DNA of 64,000 nt from Spirochaetae bacterium HGW-Spirochaetae-3 (GCA_002839315.1 PGXV01000004.1:34787-98786); one strand, 5' to 3'; positions 19,201 through 30,179 are shown, numbered from the stretch's first letter. Program-made: numbers and translations. Notes: a model not told the origin generated them from the sequence alone.

Positions 19201-20009
19201 TCGATATGGACGAGAGTCGTCGAATCAGTGTAGGTCGCTATCAGCTTACCCTTGGGTTCCGCCGCCAGGATCACGACGCCGGTCGCCAGCGATACCGAGT
19301 ACTCGTCGCTCCGTAGCGTACGCGTACCCGACGACGTCGTATCGGTCAGCGTAACGGCGAGGAGCGGTGCGGGCGGCAACACGAAGCGCCGGCCGCGCAA
19401 GTGGTCGCTCGGCGCGAGCGTCGTCTCCACGGCTTCGGCGGCGCCGAAGAAGGTGCGCGTTTTCCAGTCCAGGCCGTCCCAGCGTATCATCGCGTCTATG
19501 GATACGTCGCGGTCGGCGTCGTAGGCCCGGAGCGCCGCGCCGAAGGAGCCGTCGGGCGAGCCGAAGGACATGTACGGGTAGGCGGGCATCGTAATGCCGG
19601 CGTTGCCGAGACGGGCGTGCTTGACGAAATCGTTATCGTCGCCCTCGAAGGCCAGCGAGAACTTATTATCGGTGGCTTCTTCGGTGACGTAGGCTTCGAA
19701 CAGCCATTTCTGCTTGAAGCGCAAGAATACGTACAGGTCGGGCGTCTGGGTAAAGAGAAACGGTACGGCGTTGAAGCCGGAATCGTCCGAGCCGATCGAC
19801 CAGGCGCCCGAGCTCAGTATCGAGGCTTCCCAGAAGCCCTGCGCGAACGCCTCGACGTCGGCATCCCCGAGTTGAGCCGAGAAGAGACTGGAAGGCGGCT
19901 CCTCGGGCAGCACGGACGTCAGCACCTGCGCGCCCGCGCCCATCGCCGATACGAAGAAGATGAGAACGAACGAGATGTAGTCTGCTATTCTCGGTCTTTT
20001 CTTTATCAT
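16227..20009 (-). CDS. Very large predicted outer-membrane beta-barrel protein
   Basis: 1260 residues. A signal peptide (~1-28, ending GAGAQ) leads a protein dominated by short alternating strands, Ser/Ala/Gly and aromatic residues, and the last residue is Phe after EFSLDAKVV, which fits a BAM-type C-terminal strand. Two internal stretches (~235-275 and ~405-445) show a 'Y.v....G.v.l...P..G..I.V.Y' pattern resembling repeats in SprA-like outer-membrane proteins. Around 645-765 is a jelly-roll-like module (SYGRLSFFVKAD ... WHKVTLDL) similar to carbohydrate-binding modules. The second half looks like a large barrel. The family is not recognised; a transport, secretion or surface role is inference. 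Its ATG lacks a Shine-Dalgarno sequence. It faces the gene at 20034 across only 24 bases, so the two promoters must overlap each other's coding sequence. Confidence 0.65.
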   Translation of the reverse strand: MIKKRPRIADYISFVLIFFVSAMGAGAQVLTSVLPEEPPSSLFSAQLGDADVEAFAQGFWEASILSSGAWSIGSDDSGFNAVPFLFTQTPDLYVFLRFKQKWLFEAYVTEEATDNKFSLAFEGDDNDFVKHARLGNAGITMPAYPYMSFGSPDGSFGAALRAYDADRDVSIDAMIRWDGLDWKTRTFFGAAEAVETTLAPSDHLRGRRFVLPPAPLLAVTLTDTTSSGTRTLRSDEYSVSLATGVVILAAEPKGKLIATYTDSTTLVHIETLYEVTTDADGATIRVTSAYEARNLYALSDTSSARQLFVRSLATGTTDTAYTVTRVSSGLIQVVKGSATPGTADYMMPFYAETPWSYAEDSDVEDSVSTEGFSVVARVVESVDSIVLDQETVAGTISVYRDGVESASFEYDEDSCTLVLSPAPRSGESIQIRYATSSSDRSSGALAFGVGSRFPWLGLDWSTAVGGRWPLFGLGYDEGGELQSAWTGVSASVTKKTESASFEVEGMARYLRAGASGLYRVAGMEDYGDSSWLVPFRQVSPVTDGIAAATALDTDLGAEESFSELIDTLHSTGYSNRALSISAGTLGTGSATFARYVDYVPLSSYGRLSFFVKADSTSGATLTLSVGDGSGGGSVTVPLDALDGDGWHKVTLDLDPVAAVRVYSGDGSVVTGTGATGSFSIPDSAGLVAIGVTGLTAGGSGTILVDEIVLEGAADGFSGLVGASFSVGDRKTASGAWIEGAASGVLDGDPTIASSLEAGWRTASFDLSASLSPAYASDVASAGVGYVVAVPGKSATTRFVDEYSRDEILDRYARSLEGALKAGGFSAGLSAASTEESSAFGQRWKARAAYGDIASVSASAGLDAPVGLVSGLGVADAWTESWSLLAPRSESSASSRRLELSATALGSSLTATATRIYDDTSPARTDATVKASLPLRFGALSFAPYYARSTALERASSASSFRGDASEFLSDAGAAAALWSALPLVELWSGDAFYGFAEFSDGASSAEHSAEVGLEVRRPMGYGLVDLFAPSAVTAAYARAIEMNADTTVESSVVELTLSGGAANIFSKSGAVPVFDGVAFDEYSYKTAFEFSYYPSDGAVLPSVTSNVAVSMEGAAGSVFALTSTSAYARTRSARPWSETLGLALTTKPGRTWLGDLAGTAIRSRTEPAEKTWVSTWLDDVLGEAPTLKDSFSLEGMIGRTQTSSAPLVARLALDYSTRVSAGTSLSIGVGAGLWQLLTIYADGAVWGVGYEFSLDAKVVF

Positions 20010-20033
20010 CGTTCGCGTATATCATTGTAGCCC

Positions 20034-21017
20034 ATGGAACGGGATATTGGGAAGTCCGGTTACGCGAATCGACTCCGCGCCTCCGTAGGATCGACGATGA
20101 ACGCGCTGGCTATCGTCTCGGTGCTGTCGGTATTCGCCGGAGCCGCGCTCGCCGCGGCTGGAGCCTCGTGGCGCGTCGGAGCATACGTCTCTATCGTAGG
20201 CGTGCTCTTCGACGTCGTATTCTCGTACGAGTTCTTCATTCACCTACTACAGAAGGAGCGGCCGTTCCCGTGGCTACGCGGCGCGTCGTCCGTCCTGCCG
20301 CTCCTGCTCGTCTCCGGCCCCTTCATCTCCGGCTGGGCGTCGCTCGATCTCGGCGCCTCCGCCGTCCGCGGCTTCTGGCTCGGGGCCTCGCCGATCGGCG
20401 GCCTCGCCGTCGTCGCGGCTCTCAGGCTACTCAGGGTAGCGAGGCCGTTCCAGCGGGCGAAGCCGGCGACGGGAAGCCCGGGCGGGCGCGTAGCCGTATC
20501 CGGGGCCGCCGCCGCGGCCGTCGGCATAGTCGCGGTGCTGCTCGGGGCCGCGGCTTCGGACGCGCTGCTCGTCCCCGGGCTGGCCTCGGTCGCCGCGGCG
20601 CGAAGGGAGTCGGCCGTCTCGGCCATCGCTGCGGCTACGAGCGACGGCGAGCGCGTCTCCGCGGCCCTCGCCGCGAAGGCGGTAGCGCTGAGCGTAGACG
20701 GTAGGGTCCTCGTCGCGGCTCCGTCAGGAATATCGCCGACGGCGTACGCGGTCGAATCCCGCGACGGCGTCTCGGCGTGGTTCGAGGTGGCCGACGAGGC
20801 GCGGGCGCGCGGCGCGGCGGCCGCGATAGCGGCCCTGGCCAGCCTCCTGGCGGCCGCCGGTTACGCGATAGCCTTCTTCGACCCCTTCGGTTCCTCGAAC
20901 CGAGCGACTGACGGATCCGATCATAGTCTTGGCGATGCGGCCCGCAGGAACCGCCCGGCCGACAAGCCCGCCGGTAGCGAGGAGCTGGAAGGCATATTGG
21001 GGAAACGACGCTTTTGA
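20034..21017 (+). CDS. Multi-pass membrane protein with voltage-sensor-like arginine helix
   Basis: 327 residues. Four hydrophobic helices at ~23-43, 48-72, 83-104 and 122-140 are followed by one at ~155-182, a soluble ~75-residue segment, another helix at ~262-285 and a hydrophilic tail. The second helix carries acidic residues (Asp60, Glu66), and the fourth has arginines spaced every three residues (R131, R134, R137, then R141), as in the S1-S4 voltage sensor of ion channels. No K+-filter motif (TVGYG) is seen. The voltage-sensor reading is inference from pattern. The ATG at 20034 has no clear ribosome-binding site; TATCAT 8 bases before it may be a -10 box. The next gene overlaps its stop by 4 bases. 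Confidence 0.6.
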   Translation: MERDIGKSGYANRLRASVGSTMNALAIVSVLSVFAGAALAAAGASWRVGAYVSIVGVLFDVVFSYEFFIHLLQKERPFPWLRGASSVLPLLLVSGPFISGWASLDLGASAVRGFWLGASPIGGLAVVAALRLLRVARPFQRAKPATGSPGGRVAVSGAAAAAVGIVAVLLGAAASDALLVPGLASVAAARRESAVSAIAAATSDGERVSAALAAKAVALSVDGRVLVAAPSGISPTAYAVESRDGVSAWFEVADEARARGAAAAIAALASLLAAAGYAIAFFDPFGSSNRATDGSDHSLGDAARRNRPADKPAGSEELEGILGKRRF

Positions 21018-21304
21018 TCGTATCAATGCTCCAGGTCATCATCGAGATCCCCGAGTCGTACAGCCTTAAGGACAAGCGACACGTCGTCAAGTCGATCAAG
21101 GACAGGCTACGACACCGCTACCACGTATCATGCGCGGAGACGGACCTGCAGGAGTCGTTACGTTTCGCGCAGATCGGCGCCGCGATCGTATCCAATTCGG
21201 CCGAATTCGGCGAACGGGTCATGCAGAAGGCGCTGGCGACCATCGAGTCGGAACATTCGCTGCGCATCAACGACTCGGGTATCACGAGCGAGCGCTTCGA
21301 CTGA
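21014..21304 (+). CDS. DUF503 / YlxP-family small protein
   Basis: 96 residues. The N-terminus (MIVSMLQVIIEIPESYSLKD followed by KRHVVKSIKDRL) matches the DUF503/YlxP family, small ferredoxin-like proteins often found near rbfA and infB and linked to ribosome work. The best start is TTG at 21014, which overlaps the preceding stop codon as TTGA; family members begin MIV, which supports this over the ATG at 21026. Its distance from the infB-rbfA cluster in the same window (about 31 kb) differs from Bacillus, where the gene is inside that operon. Function not established. Confidence 0.8.
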   Translation: MIVSMLQVIIEIPESYSLKDKRHVVKSIKDRLRHRYHVSCAETDLQESLRFAQIGAAIVSNSAEFGERVMQKALATIESEHSLRINDSGITSERFD

Positions 21305-21348
21305 CGGCGGCTCGACAATGCTTCTTTTTTGAGCTACTTTTACCTACT

Positions 21349-21951
21349 ATGAAACGATTCTCCCCCTTGCTTATAGCCGTCTCGACGGCGTTGCTGGTTT
21401 CCTGCCTGGGTATGGACGCCGACGCGCGCATCGGCGCCGACGGATCGGTCGACGTGAGCATGACGTATACCGTATCGGCCGCCGTCGACGAACTCGGCAG
21501 GCTCGGCGCCAACGCGGCCTACATTCCCGTCCCCGTCGGCCGCGACGACCTCGATCTCGCCGCCCGACGCGCCGGAGGCACGCTACGCTCGTGGTCGCGC
21601 AAGGACGGCGTGGAATCGTTCGTCGTAACGGCGGCGCTCCGCTTCCCTTCGGCCGCCGCGTTCGCCTCGTTCCTCGACCCGACCGGACTATCGGCCTCCT
21701 ACTCCGAGTCGGGCGGCAAGTCGACGCTGACGATGCGCCTGTCCGAAGGGACCCCGCCCGCCGAGAAGGAACTCGTCGACTTCATACGGGCGGCCTTCGA
21801 CGATTACGCCGTATCCATACGCATCACGACGCCGAGGGCGCCTTCTTCTCCTCGGGGATTTGTCGTGGCCGGACGCGTATCTTCGTTCACGATGAAATCG
21901 GCCGATCTCTACGCGTCTGACAAGCCCGTCACGCTCAGCCTTAGCTGGTGA
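21349..21951 (+). CDS. Small lipoprotein, unknown function
   Basis: 200 residues. Signal peptide with lipobox LVSC (Cys19), then a ~180-residue soluble domain that begins with a beta-strand pattern 'riGaDGSvdVSMTYTVS' and continues with mixed alpha/beta segments. The ATG at 21349 is preferred; longer in-frame starts would run back through the DUF503 gene. A clear Shine-Dalgarno sequence is missing, and a weak promoter-like pair (TCGACA at 21313-21318, TACTTT 17 bp later) would put transcription about 2 nt before the ATG. The stop codon region supplies the ribosome-binding site of the next lipoprotein gene, so the two form a unit. Family not recognised. Confidence 0.7.
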   Translation: MKRFSPLLIAVSTALLVSCLGMDADARIGADGSVDVSMTYTVSAAVDELGRLGANAAYIPVPVGRDDLDLAARRAGGTLRSWSRKDGVESFVVTAALRFPSAAAFASFLDPTGLSASYSESGGKSTLTMRLSEGTPPAEKELVDFIRAAFDDYAVSIRITTPRAPSSPRGFVVAGRVSSFTMKSADLYASDKPVTLSLSW

Positions 21952-21965
21952 AGGAGGAACAGAGC

Positions 21966-23162
21966 ATGAAAAGTAGAAAATCGGGGATGATCGGCATCGC
22001 GCTAGCCTTCCGCGCCGCGCTCGCCTTGGCGGCGGCCGCGTCGTTGGCCTCGTGCGTCTCGTCCCCGGAATCGGACGGGCCTTTATCCGCCGTCGAGCCT
22101 TCCGCCGAGGAGGCGCGAGCGGCGCCGGCCTCGGCGAGCGCTGGTTCCGACAAGACGGACAGGGATATCGACGCGCTGACGCTCAAGGCGAGCGCGTCGA
22201 TCGACGCGAACCACCTGGCCGAAGGCGTCAAATTCTATATTTCCGCCCTCGCCAAGGCCACGAAGGCCGGGAAGCGATCCAGGGCCGACGATATTACGGC
22301 CTCGCTGGAAGCGATCGGCTCGCGGCTGACGCTCGAGCCGCACGAATCGTGGCTGGCCGCCGACGGATCGCAGCAGACGGCCAGCTCAAGATCGGCCGCC
22401 CGGGGCTCGGGTCTCCAGCCCGCGGTATATCTGTACGAGAGCTACGGTTATGCGAAGAGCCCGGTTCCCGACGCCTATATCCGCTTCGAATTCATAGCCA
22501 ACGAAGGAAAGCTGAACGCGTCGGTGACCACGGACGCCAAGGGACTAGCCAATACCGGCATAACGTCCATCGCCGCTCCCGGCAAGGACGCCGTGGTCCG
22601 GGCCTACCCCATCTTCTCGACTGAGGGTTACAGCTACGCCTTCAAGAACGTCTTCCGGGACTTCAGCTTCGTGGCGCCTCCCAACCTGGTCCTCGTCGCG
22701 GCGCTCGAACGGACCCCGGCCGGCGACAGCGCCAACCCGCGCGTCCTCGACGCGGTAGCCGGTTCGCTCAAGGCCCTGGGAGTCGAGGTGGCTCCGTACA
22801 ACGGAACCCTGGCCCCGACTCGGTTCAACATGGCTTTCGGCGGCGATACATCCGCGCTCGCCGGGCTCGCGGGCTCGGTCAAGGCGGTATACTTCGCCCT
22901 CGTACACGTCGAGATCGCAACTCCGACGCGCATGGAGTACGGCGGGAAGGTCTACAACATCTTCATCGCCAACGCCAAGGCTACGCTACGCATCGTCAGG
23001 GCCGACGGGACCATCGTCTTCACGCGGCCAAAGGATGGAATCCGCGGCCAGGGCGGTACCGAACAGGCGTCGATAGACGATTGCCTCGTCAAGGTCAGGG
23101 ACGAGCTTTCCGCCATCATTACCGCCGAGTCGGCGTCGATAGGGAAGGCGTTCGAGGAGTAA
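21966..23162 (+). CDS. Lipoprotein, unknown function
   Basis: 398 residues. Signal peptide with lipobox LASC (Cys30), an Ala/Ser/Glu-rich spacer to ~65, a helical stretch (~70-125), a strand-rich domain resembling an Ig-like or carboxypeptidase-regulatory fold (~145-230, with TTDAKGLANTGI), and a C-terminal alpha/beta domain (~240-395). The ATG at 21966 is set by AAGGAGGA at 21952-21959. It ends 12 bases from the dinB stop on the other strand. No family recognised; location is expected to be periplasm or outer membrane. Confidence 0.72.
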   Translation: MKSRKSGMIGIALAFRAALALAAAASLASCVSSPESDGPLSAVEPSAEEARAAPASASAGSDKTDRDIDALTLKASASIDANHLAEGVKFYISALAKATKAGKRSRADDITASLEAIGSRLTLEPHESWLAADGSQQTASSRSAARGSGLQPAVYLYESYGYAKSPVPDAYIRFEFIANEGKLNASVTTDAKGLANTGITSIAAPGKDAVVRAYPIFSTEGYSYAFKNVFRDFSFVAPPNLVLVAALERTPAGDSANPRVLDAVAGSLKALGVEVAPYNGTLAPTRFNMAFGGDTSALAGLAGSVKAVYFALVHVEIATPTRMEYGGKVYNIFIANAKATLRIVRADGTIVFTRPKDGIRGQGGTEQASIDDCLVKVRDELSAIITAESASIGKAFEE

Positions 23163-23174
23163 TTCCGTCGGGGA

Positions 23175-24356
23175 TCAGTCGGAGGGCGGCCTGGGAACCA
23201 GACGGGCCCGCGTCAGCTTCCCGAGGCCCTTTCGGGCGGCCGCGATACCGGCCCGCTCTACCCGCGCCTCGCGATCGCCGCGCTCCTCGAAGAGCTCGGC
23301 CTGTCCGGACCCGCCTTCGTCGAGGCCGGCGAGTCCTAATCCGACGAGTCGCAGCGGACGTCCGTTCCATTTCCGTTCCAGGAGCCCGCGCGCCGCTTCG
23401 TATACGCCCGACGAGCCGGCGAAGGGCGCGGGACGCGTCTCCCTGGCGCTCAGGGTCTCGAAATCGTCGTAGCGCAGCTTCAGTACCGCGCATCGTGAAC
23501 AGGCGCCCTCGGCGTATAACCTGGAGACGAGCTCCTCGGCCATGCCGAGGAGTACGCCCTCGACGTATTCCCTGTCGACCACGTCCGTCTCGAAGGTCGT
23601 CTCGGAGCTAATCGACCTTGATTTCGACTCGCCGCCGTATATACCCGGGTCGATGCCCCTGGCGGCCCTGTAGATGAAATCACCGCCGGCATTCCCGAAT
23701 ATCGACGAGACGCACTCGGGAGACAGCGCCAGCAGCCTCTCCATCGAATCTATGCCCAGTTCGGTCAGGCGAGCGCGCGTCTTCGCGCCGACGCCCCATA
23801 GGTCCTTGAGCCGAAGCGCGGCCATGAAGGCCGCCTCTTCCCCTTCGGGCACGACGACGAGGCCGGCCGGCTTCATCGTCCCCGACGCCACCTTGGCCAC
23901 GTAGCGGTTGGCGGCGACGCCGATCGATATCGATAAACCGATCTCGTCCTGAACGCGATCGCGGATGGAAGCGGCGGCGGCGGAAGGCGATCCCCAGAGC
24001 CGCTCGGTACCGCTCATATCCATGCTGGCCTCGTCTATGGAGACGCGCACGACGTCGGGCGTATAGTCCTGGAAGACCGCCATGACGCGGGACGATAGTT
24101 CGGCGTAGCGGGCCATCCTGACCGGCAGGAAAACCGCTTCCGGACACAACCTGTAGGCTTCCGATATGGGCATGGCCGAATGGATGCCGTATCGCCGCGC
24201 CGCGTACGAGCAGGTAGACACGACGCCCCTATGGCCCGGCGCGGCCCCCACGACGACGGGCTTTCCCGCGAGCGACGGATCGTCGAGCTCCTCGGCCGAC
24301 GCGAAGAACGCGTCGAGGTCGATATGGAAGAAAACGCTCCGGGTCCCGGCCGCCAT
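23175..24356 (-). CDS. dinB: DNA polymerase IV (Y-family)
   Basis: 393 residues. Error-prone translesion polymerase. The palm has FFHIDLDAFFASAE (first catalytic Asp) and RVSIDEASMDMSG (second Asp and Glu), with SYAARRYGIHSAMP and SIGVAANRYVAKVASG between and after. A helix-hairpin-helix thumb region and little-finger domain follow. QAELF near the C-terminus fits the beta-clamp binding motif. The ATG overlaps the stop of the upstream membrane-protein gene (TGATG), so expression is coupled to that gene. No LexA-like box was seen near the shared promoter at 26005-26033. Confidence 0.95.
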   Translation of the reverse strand: MAAGTRSVFFHIDLDAFFASAEELDDPSLAGKPVVVGAAPGHRGVVSTCSYAARRYGIHSAMPISEAYRLCPEAVFLPVRMARYAELSSRVMAVFQDYTPDVVRVSIDEASMDMSGTERLWGSPSAAAASIRDRVQDEIGLSISIGVAANRYVAKVASGTMKPAGLVVVPEGEEAAFMAALRLKDLWGVGAKTRARLTELGIDSMERLLALSPECVSSIFGNAGGDFIYRAARGIDPGIYGGESKSRSISSETTFETDVVDREYVEGVLLGMAEELVSRLYAEGACSRCAVLKLRYDDFETLSARETRPAPFAGSSGVYEAARGLLERKWNGRPLRLVGLGLAGLDEGGSGQAELFEERGDREARVERAGIAAARKGLGKLTRARLVPRPPSD

Positions 24357-25993
24357 CAGGCTAGTCTCGCGAGCGTCTCTGCGGCCGCGCAGGCGAGTGC
24401 TCCCGCGAGCCAGAAGAAAGCCGTCCTCTTGCCGCGCCGCAGGTGCGAATCGGGCGACGACGCGGCGCCGAGCCAGAGTCCGAACGGCGCTACGAAGGCG
24501 GCGATTGCGGCGTTTCCTGCGAGGCCGGCGTCGATCATCGCCGACGCGACGCTACCTGCCCCGCCCGAGGCGTCCCCTATCGCGGCCACGACGCGCGGAT
24601 CTACGAATGGTAATGCGACCAGTCCGACCGCTACGAGTCCGATCGCCGCAGTCACCGCCCGTCCCGATACGATCGCGGAGACGACGATGGCTACGAGAAG
24701 GAACGGAACCACCGGAGGGAACAGGACCGCGGCGACGATGACGTCGGCGCAAAGCAGCGCGAGCGCGGCTCTCGCGGCGTCTATTCGCCGGTGATCGCCG
24801 TGCATGCCTAGCTTGGCGGCGATACCGGAGACGGCGTAATACGCGCACAGGACGCACGTAATCCGGATGAGCAGGGCCAGCGCGACTCCCCAGGAGCTGC
24901 CGTCCATCGCCGCGGTAGCGTCCGTTCCTAGAGCCGCTCCGGCGATCGCGCGCGCGAGGCCCGCAAGGCCCCTCGCCCCGACCAAGGCGGCGAACGCCAG
25001 GCTGAACGCCCCGCCGGCCTCCTTGAGGACGGCGTCGACCGAAGCGGTTCGCCGCCGCCCTTTCAGCAGGCCGAGCGCCAAGGCCACCGCAATGGTGCCC
25101 AGCGCGATGAAAAGGGCGGAAATGATAATAGTGTCGGGTACGATAAGCGATCCGCCAGGCAAGGGATAGCGCAAATAGGCGACGTCCTCGCTCCGTATAG
25201 CGGCGGGACCGACCTTCCCGTTCTTTACGGCCAGTATCTCGGCCGCGAACGCCTCGGCGAACGCTCCCGTATCGATCGCTCCGGCCTCTGGCGGCCTCGC
25301 GCCTGAACCCGCCGTATCCAAGGCTATCGCCGGAAGCCCCTCGTCGAGCCACGAGCCGAGCGCCGAAGAACCGGTAGCCATTCCGGCCGCGGCGTAGAAA
25401 TCGGATACGGGGCTCTCGTATAGCTCGACGCCCACGGCTACGGCGGCGCGGCGGGCGGCCGCTACGATGCTTCTAGGCGATTGCCGTCCGAGCGACGCGG
25501 CGCGAAGGGCCAATCCTTCGGGCGGGCCGGAGAAGTCCAGCACGACGACGGCGTCGACCCCTACATCGGCTAGCGCGGCCCGTAGCCCGAATTCCCTGAT
25601 CAAGGGATCTCCGGGGGCGGGCTCGGCATCGATCGCGCCGTCGTCGAAGAGCAGCATATAGAACGTGCCGGTAGCGGCCTCTACCGAAGCCTCTCCTTCG
25701 AGTCGGCTCTGGAGTATGTCCATCCATACCGCTCCAGACGGTCCGGTCGCGCCTGAGGCCGACGCGACGAAGGCAAGGACCGGTTCGCCCGCTCCTACGG
25801 CGTACCCGCGGGCGATATCGTAGGCGCCCGGTATATCAGCGAGCCTGATCCTGCCGGTCGCCAGGCCTTCGGCGATGACGCTGGACGCGGAGATGGGCTC
25901 CGTCGGTCCGGCCTCCTGCGCCCCTACGGAGCGACCGACGGCCATCGATGAGACGATTGATAGTAATAAGAAGACGATCCTAGACCGACACAT
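24356..25993 (-). CDS. Membrane protein with large periplasmic domain, unknown
   Basis: 545 residues. Signal peptide (~1-25), a periplasmic domain ~26-285 rich in alpha/beta pattern, then about eight transmembrane helices (~285-540). The periplasmic part looks like a degenerate M28 peptidase fold (a 'VVVLDFSG' strand, then a surface Asp/Ser loop) as in GPI-transamidase-like and FlhB-adjacent spirochaetal proteins, but metal ligands are not evident. The ATG has no Shine-Dalgarno sequence; the promoter predicts a 5-nt leader. The stop overlaps the dinB start. I cannot assign a function, and the M28 resemblance is weak. Confidence 0.6.
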   Translation of the reverse strand: MCRSRIVFLLLSIVSSMAVGRSVGAQEAGPTEPISASSVIAEGLATGRIRLADIPGAYDIARGYAVGAGEPVLAFVASASGATGPSGAVWMDILQSRLEGEASVEAATGTFYMLLFDDGAIDAEPAPGDPLIREFGLRAALADVGVDAVVVLDFSGPPEGLALRAASLGRQSPRSIVAAARRAAVAVGVELYESPVSDFYAAAGMATGSSALGSWLDEGLPAIALDTAGSGARPPEAGAIDTGAFAEAFAAEILAVKNGKVGPAAIRSEDVAYLRYPLPGGSLIVPDTIIISALFIALGTIAVALALGLLKGRRRTASVDAVLKEAGGAFSLAFAALVGARGLAGLARAIAGAALGTDATAAMDGSSWGVALALLIRITCVLCAYYAVSGIAAKLGMHGDHRRIDAARAALALLCADVIVAAVLFPPVVPFLLVAIVVSAIVSGRAVTAAIGLVAVGLVALPFVDPRVVAAIGDASGGAGSVASAMIDAGLAGNAAIAAFVAPFGLWLGAASSPDSHLRRGKRTAFFWLAGALACAAAETLARLA

Positions 25994-26004
25994 GACGTAA
26001 GGGG

Positions 26005-26033
26005 ATCTTATGGGCGTCGACGATCATCGTCAA
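26005..26033 (-). promoter_or_regulatory. Promoter of the membrane protein-dinB unit (5-nt leader)
   Basis: Minus strand: TTGACG (26028-26033), 17 bp, TAAGAT (26005-26010). Predicted start 25998, ATG 25993. It lies back to back with the rightward promoter at 26040-26068. Confidence 0.6.
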
Positions 26034-26039
26034 TACCGT

Positions 26040-26068
26040 TTTACATGAGGCCTACGATAGGATATACT
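26040..26068 (+). promoter_or_regulatory. Promoter of the conserved hypothetical at 26151
   Basis: TTTACA (26040-26045), 17 bp, TATACT (26063-26068). Predicted start near 26075 gives a ~76-nt leader ahead of the ATG at 26151. Confidence 0.55.
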
Positions 26069-26150
26069 GAGCCGGGAGCCTAGCGCGTTCGCAATGGATC
26101 GCATAGCGCATTCCAGCATGGCGACAACGTTGTCGGGAGGCGATCGTCGG

Positions 26151-27317
26151 ATGGGTTCGCAGGAAAGAAAAGCAGTCATAGAATTACCCGTCAAGGTCGT
26201 CCTCACGGACTTGGGAACCACCTACTTCATAAAAAACAACAAGAAGCTACGTAAATTCAAGCTCGCGGACAACGTCGAGGAGTACGGCATACTCCTGGAT
26301 CACTTCACGCCGGGCAGCCTGCAGCGGATGATGCTCATCGACTACGTCTCCAAGGTCGAGATATCCGATAGCGAATTCGTCAAGATCCGCCAGGAGGTCA
26401 TGGATATCTCCAAGCTCGTTACCTATACGATGATGTACCGCCAGTACGACGCCTATATCTTCCAGCGGGTGATGGCCAGCGACGTCATCAAGAATTGGAA
26501 CCGCAAGAATCCCGCGAATATCATCGACGACAAGACAAAGATAAACGACGCGTTCCTTCAAGGCTTCATTCGGGACAAGGATAAGGAAATCTCGGATATC
26601 AAGCAGTCTGTGCTCGCGCCGATGTACTCGTTCATCAACAAGAATTCCAACCTCCTGCCGGAGGAGAAGAATATACAGCTGCTGCTATCCGAGAAGTTCC
26701 TCAATACGCTCCGGCCGTTTACGTGGTTCATCATAGCGAAATTCCACGGCGCCGACGGCTACGACACCCTTATAAAGGATATCCGGACGAGCCTCGCAGA
26801 GTATATGGAGAAGGCCAAGATCGCCGAGTACGTCGCGCTCAACGTAATGGAGCTCGCGGCCAACGCCGAGAACAACAACCTGAAGCGCGAGGCCAAGTCC
26901 ATATTCAAGGGAGCCGTCGACATGAACGCCGTGCTGTTCGATCCCAACGTCCGCCATCAGGTATTGGAATCGCTGCAGCACCGAGGAGAGCTCGTATCCA
27001 TATCGTGGAAGCTCGGCTCGCGGGGCACTTCGATCGGAACGCAGGGAAAGTTGCATATAACGATCTATAACAAGGAATCCGAATACGAAAAGATGAAAGA
27101 AGCCTTCGACGAGAAGAAGAACGCCGACCTTAAGAAGAGGACGCTCCAGGACTTCTACAAGGCGCTGCCCGAAGGCGAGTCCAACACCGACCTCGGCCTG
27201 TATTACCTGTCGTACCTATCCGAGGCATGCGAGAAGGTCAACGTGAAATTCGAGTCGTTCGTCAATCAGGTCTCCGGTTCGGACCTGACTATCATTACGA
27301 TGGCTATTAATCTTTAG
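26151..27317 (+). CDS. Conserved spirochaetal protein of unknown function
   Basis: 388 residues, soluble and mostly helical, with no signal peptide or membrane segment. The first 30 residues (VIELPVKVVLTDLGTTYFI) form a strand-rich start, the middle is long charged helices, and the C-terminal ~120 residues are mixed. The ATG at 26151 is chosen because GGGAGG precedes it; an in-frame ATG at 26094 would add a 19-residue low-homology extension. It sits upstream of ppdK, as I recall a hypothetical next to ppdK in Treponema pallidum, but this was not checked. The gene has its own promoter. No domain recognised. Confidence 0.65.
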   Translation: MGSQERKAVIELPVKVVLTDLGTTYFIKNNKKLRKFKLADNVEEYGILLDHFTPGSLQRMMLIDYVSKVEISDSEFVKIRQEVMDISKLVTYTMMYRQYDAYIFQRVMASDVIKNWNRKNPANIIDDKTKINDAFLQGFIRDKDKEISDIKQSVLAPMYSFINKNSNLLPEEKNIQLLLSEKFLNTLRPFTWFIIAKFHGADGYDTLIKDIRTSLAEYMEKAKIAEYVALNVMELAANAENNNLKREAKSIFKGAVDMNAVLFDPNVRHQVLESLQHRGELVSISWKLGSRGTSIGTQGKLHITIYNKESEYEKMKEAFDEKKNADLKKRTLQDFYKALPEGESNTDLGLYYLSYLSEACEKVNVKFESFVNQVSGSDLTIITMAINL

Positions 27318-27371
27318 CTAATCCGAAAATCCAGGTTTTCCCTTGCCATCAGTGGCCTCCTTTGCGGTTTC

Positions 27372-27400
27372 TTGACAGAGATGGTGGTTTCATATAGCTT
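27372..27400 (+). promoter_or_regulatory. Promoter region of ppdK
   Basis: A perfect TTGACA at 27372-27377. The best-spaced -10 is TAGCTT (27395-27400, 17 bp); TATAGC (27393-27398) matches better but leaves only 15 bp. The leader contains GGAGG at 27413-27417, well placed for the ATG at 27428. Confidence 0.5.
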
Positions 27401-27427
27401 TATTGATTGAACGGAGGATTCTACTCG

Positions 27428-30091
<2,664 letters not shown>

Positions 30092-30114
30092 GGCTCTTTT
30101 CTGATTCATGAAAC

Positions 30115-30150
30115 GGCCCGGCTCCCACAAGGACGCCGGGCCTTCTTATT
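30115..30150 (+). terminator. Intrinsic terminator after ppdK
   Basis: GGCCCGGC (30115-30122) pairs with GCCGGGCC (30135-30142) around a 12-base loop, followed by TTCTTATT. Confidence 0.8.
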
Positions 30151-30179
30151 AAGACGCGAACGATGAACGGAGCGAAATC

